NCBI GenBank assembly: GCA_028023455.1
Contig: JAQFVV010012441.1
Location: forward strand, 5,441,492 to 5,505,491
Origin: Epiperipatus broadwayi
Lineage: Eukaryota > Onychophora > Udeonychophora > Euonychophora > Peripatidae
Reading direction: 5' to 3'
Length of the DNA stretch: 64,000 nt
In this document: positions 63,758 through 64,000 of the stretch, one piece after another
Numbering within the stretch: the stretch's first letter is position 1
How the letters are laid out: the number at the start of each line of letters is the position of its first letter
Translations under genes and position numbers: made by a program
Notes under the pieces: generated by a model
The model's database searches: none
The model's input: only the letters and a program-made list of their open reading frames with translations
What the model was told of the DNA's origin: nothing

Positions 63758-64000
63758 AAAAAAAGTGTTTATTTTGACAATGATTTTGTTTTGTATAAGG
63801 TAAATTATTTGATTCAAAGAAAAAACAAAGACACATAGAAAAGTAAAGGGATATTTTATAAATATTGTATGCCATTTGTTAAATTAACAGCATAATTAGA
63901 CAGATACAAGTTTTAAAAATTTACTATTAACAATGAAAATTAATATCACATGATCTCATTAATATTTTGATATTTAGAATAGAGTTGTAAATGGTTTCAA

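Overview
The window is a very A+T-rich stretch of nuclear DNA from a eukaryote, almost certainly an invertebrate animal. It has long pure (TA)n, (AAT)n and (GATA)n microsatellites, Penelope-like retroelements with GIY-YIG endonucleases, two families of non-LTR retrotransposon, a decayed Ty3/gypsy-like LTR element, a tRNA-derived SINE, and no compact prokaryote-style genes. I cannot fix the species. Cephalopods, crustaceans, flatworms and cnidarians all have A+T-rich, repeat-laden genomes of this sort. I found no convincing host protein-coding gene; only two very short stretches near 1.2 and 2.15 kb could be exon remnants.

Layout. 1-4.65 kb: unassigned DNA with G in excess of C, two possible exon-like stretches and a polyadenylation-type signal. 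4.7-5.7 and 15.7-16.7 kb: two close copies of a ~1 kb unassigned repeat bounded by (TA)n. 6.3-6.7 kb (minus): broken Ty3/gypsy-type integrase C-terminus. 11.6-13.1 kb (minus): decayed coiled-coil Gag-like reading frame, with a leader at 13.5-14.1 kb holding six copies of a motif resembling an LTR end plus primer-binding site. 17-24.9 kb: mostly anonymous DNA with an (AAT)n tract and old repeats. 24.98-27.55 kb: a large diverged palindrome with arms of ~1.25 kb. 27.87-28.30 kb: about 106 GATA units, directly abutting Penelope-like element 1 (28.30-29.98 kb). 30-33.5 kb: (TA)n-cored hairpins and a foldback family. 36.5-43.4 kb: two different LINEs head to tail between two (AAT)n tracts. 43.4-44.9 kb: hairpin, duplication and compound microsatellite. 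45.7-63.8 kb: four copies of one tRNA-derived SINE, Penelope-like elements 3 (50.9-51.96 kb) and 2 (60.95-62.74 kb), further palindromes and microsatellites.

How the parts relate. This is retroelement and satellite territory with no operon-like logic. Three Penelope-like copies, of three distinct GIY-YIG types, share one architecture: the 5' part is lost and replaced by an inverted copy of the element's own 3' end, with microsatellite at one or both borders. The LINEs also border (AAT)n tracts. Recurrent themes are insertion at, or expansion of, simple repeats and inverted duplication. All identifications come from reading motifs by eye; no database search was possible.
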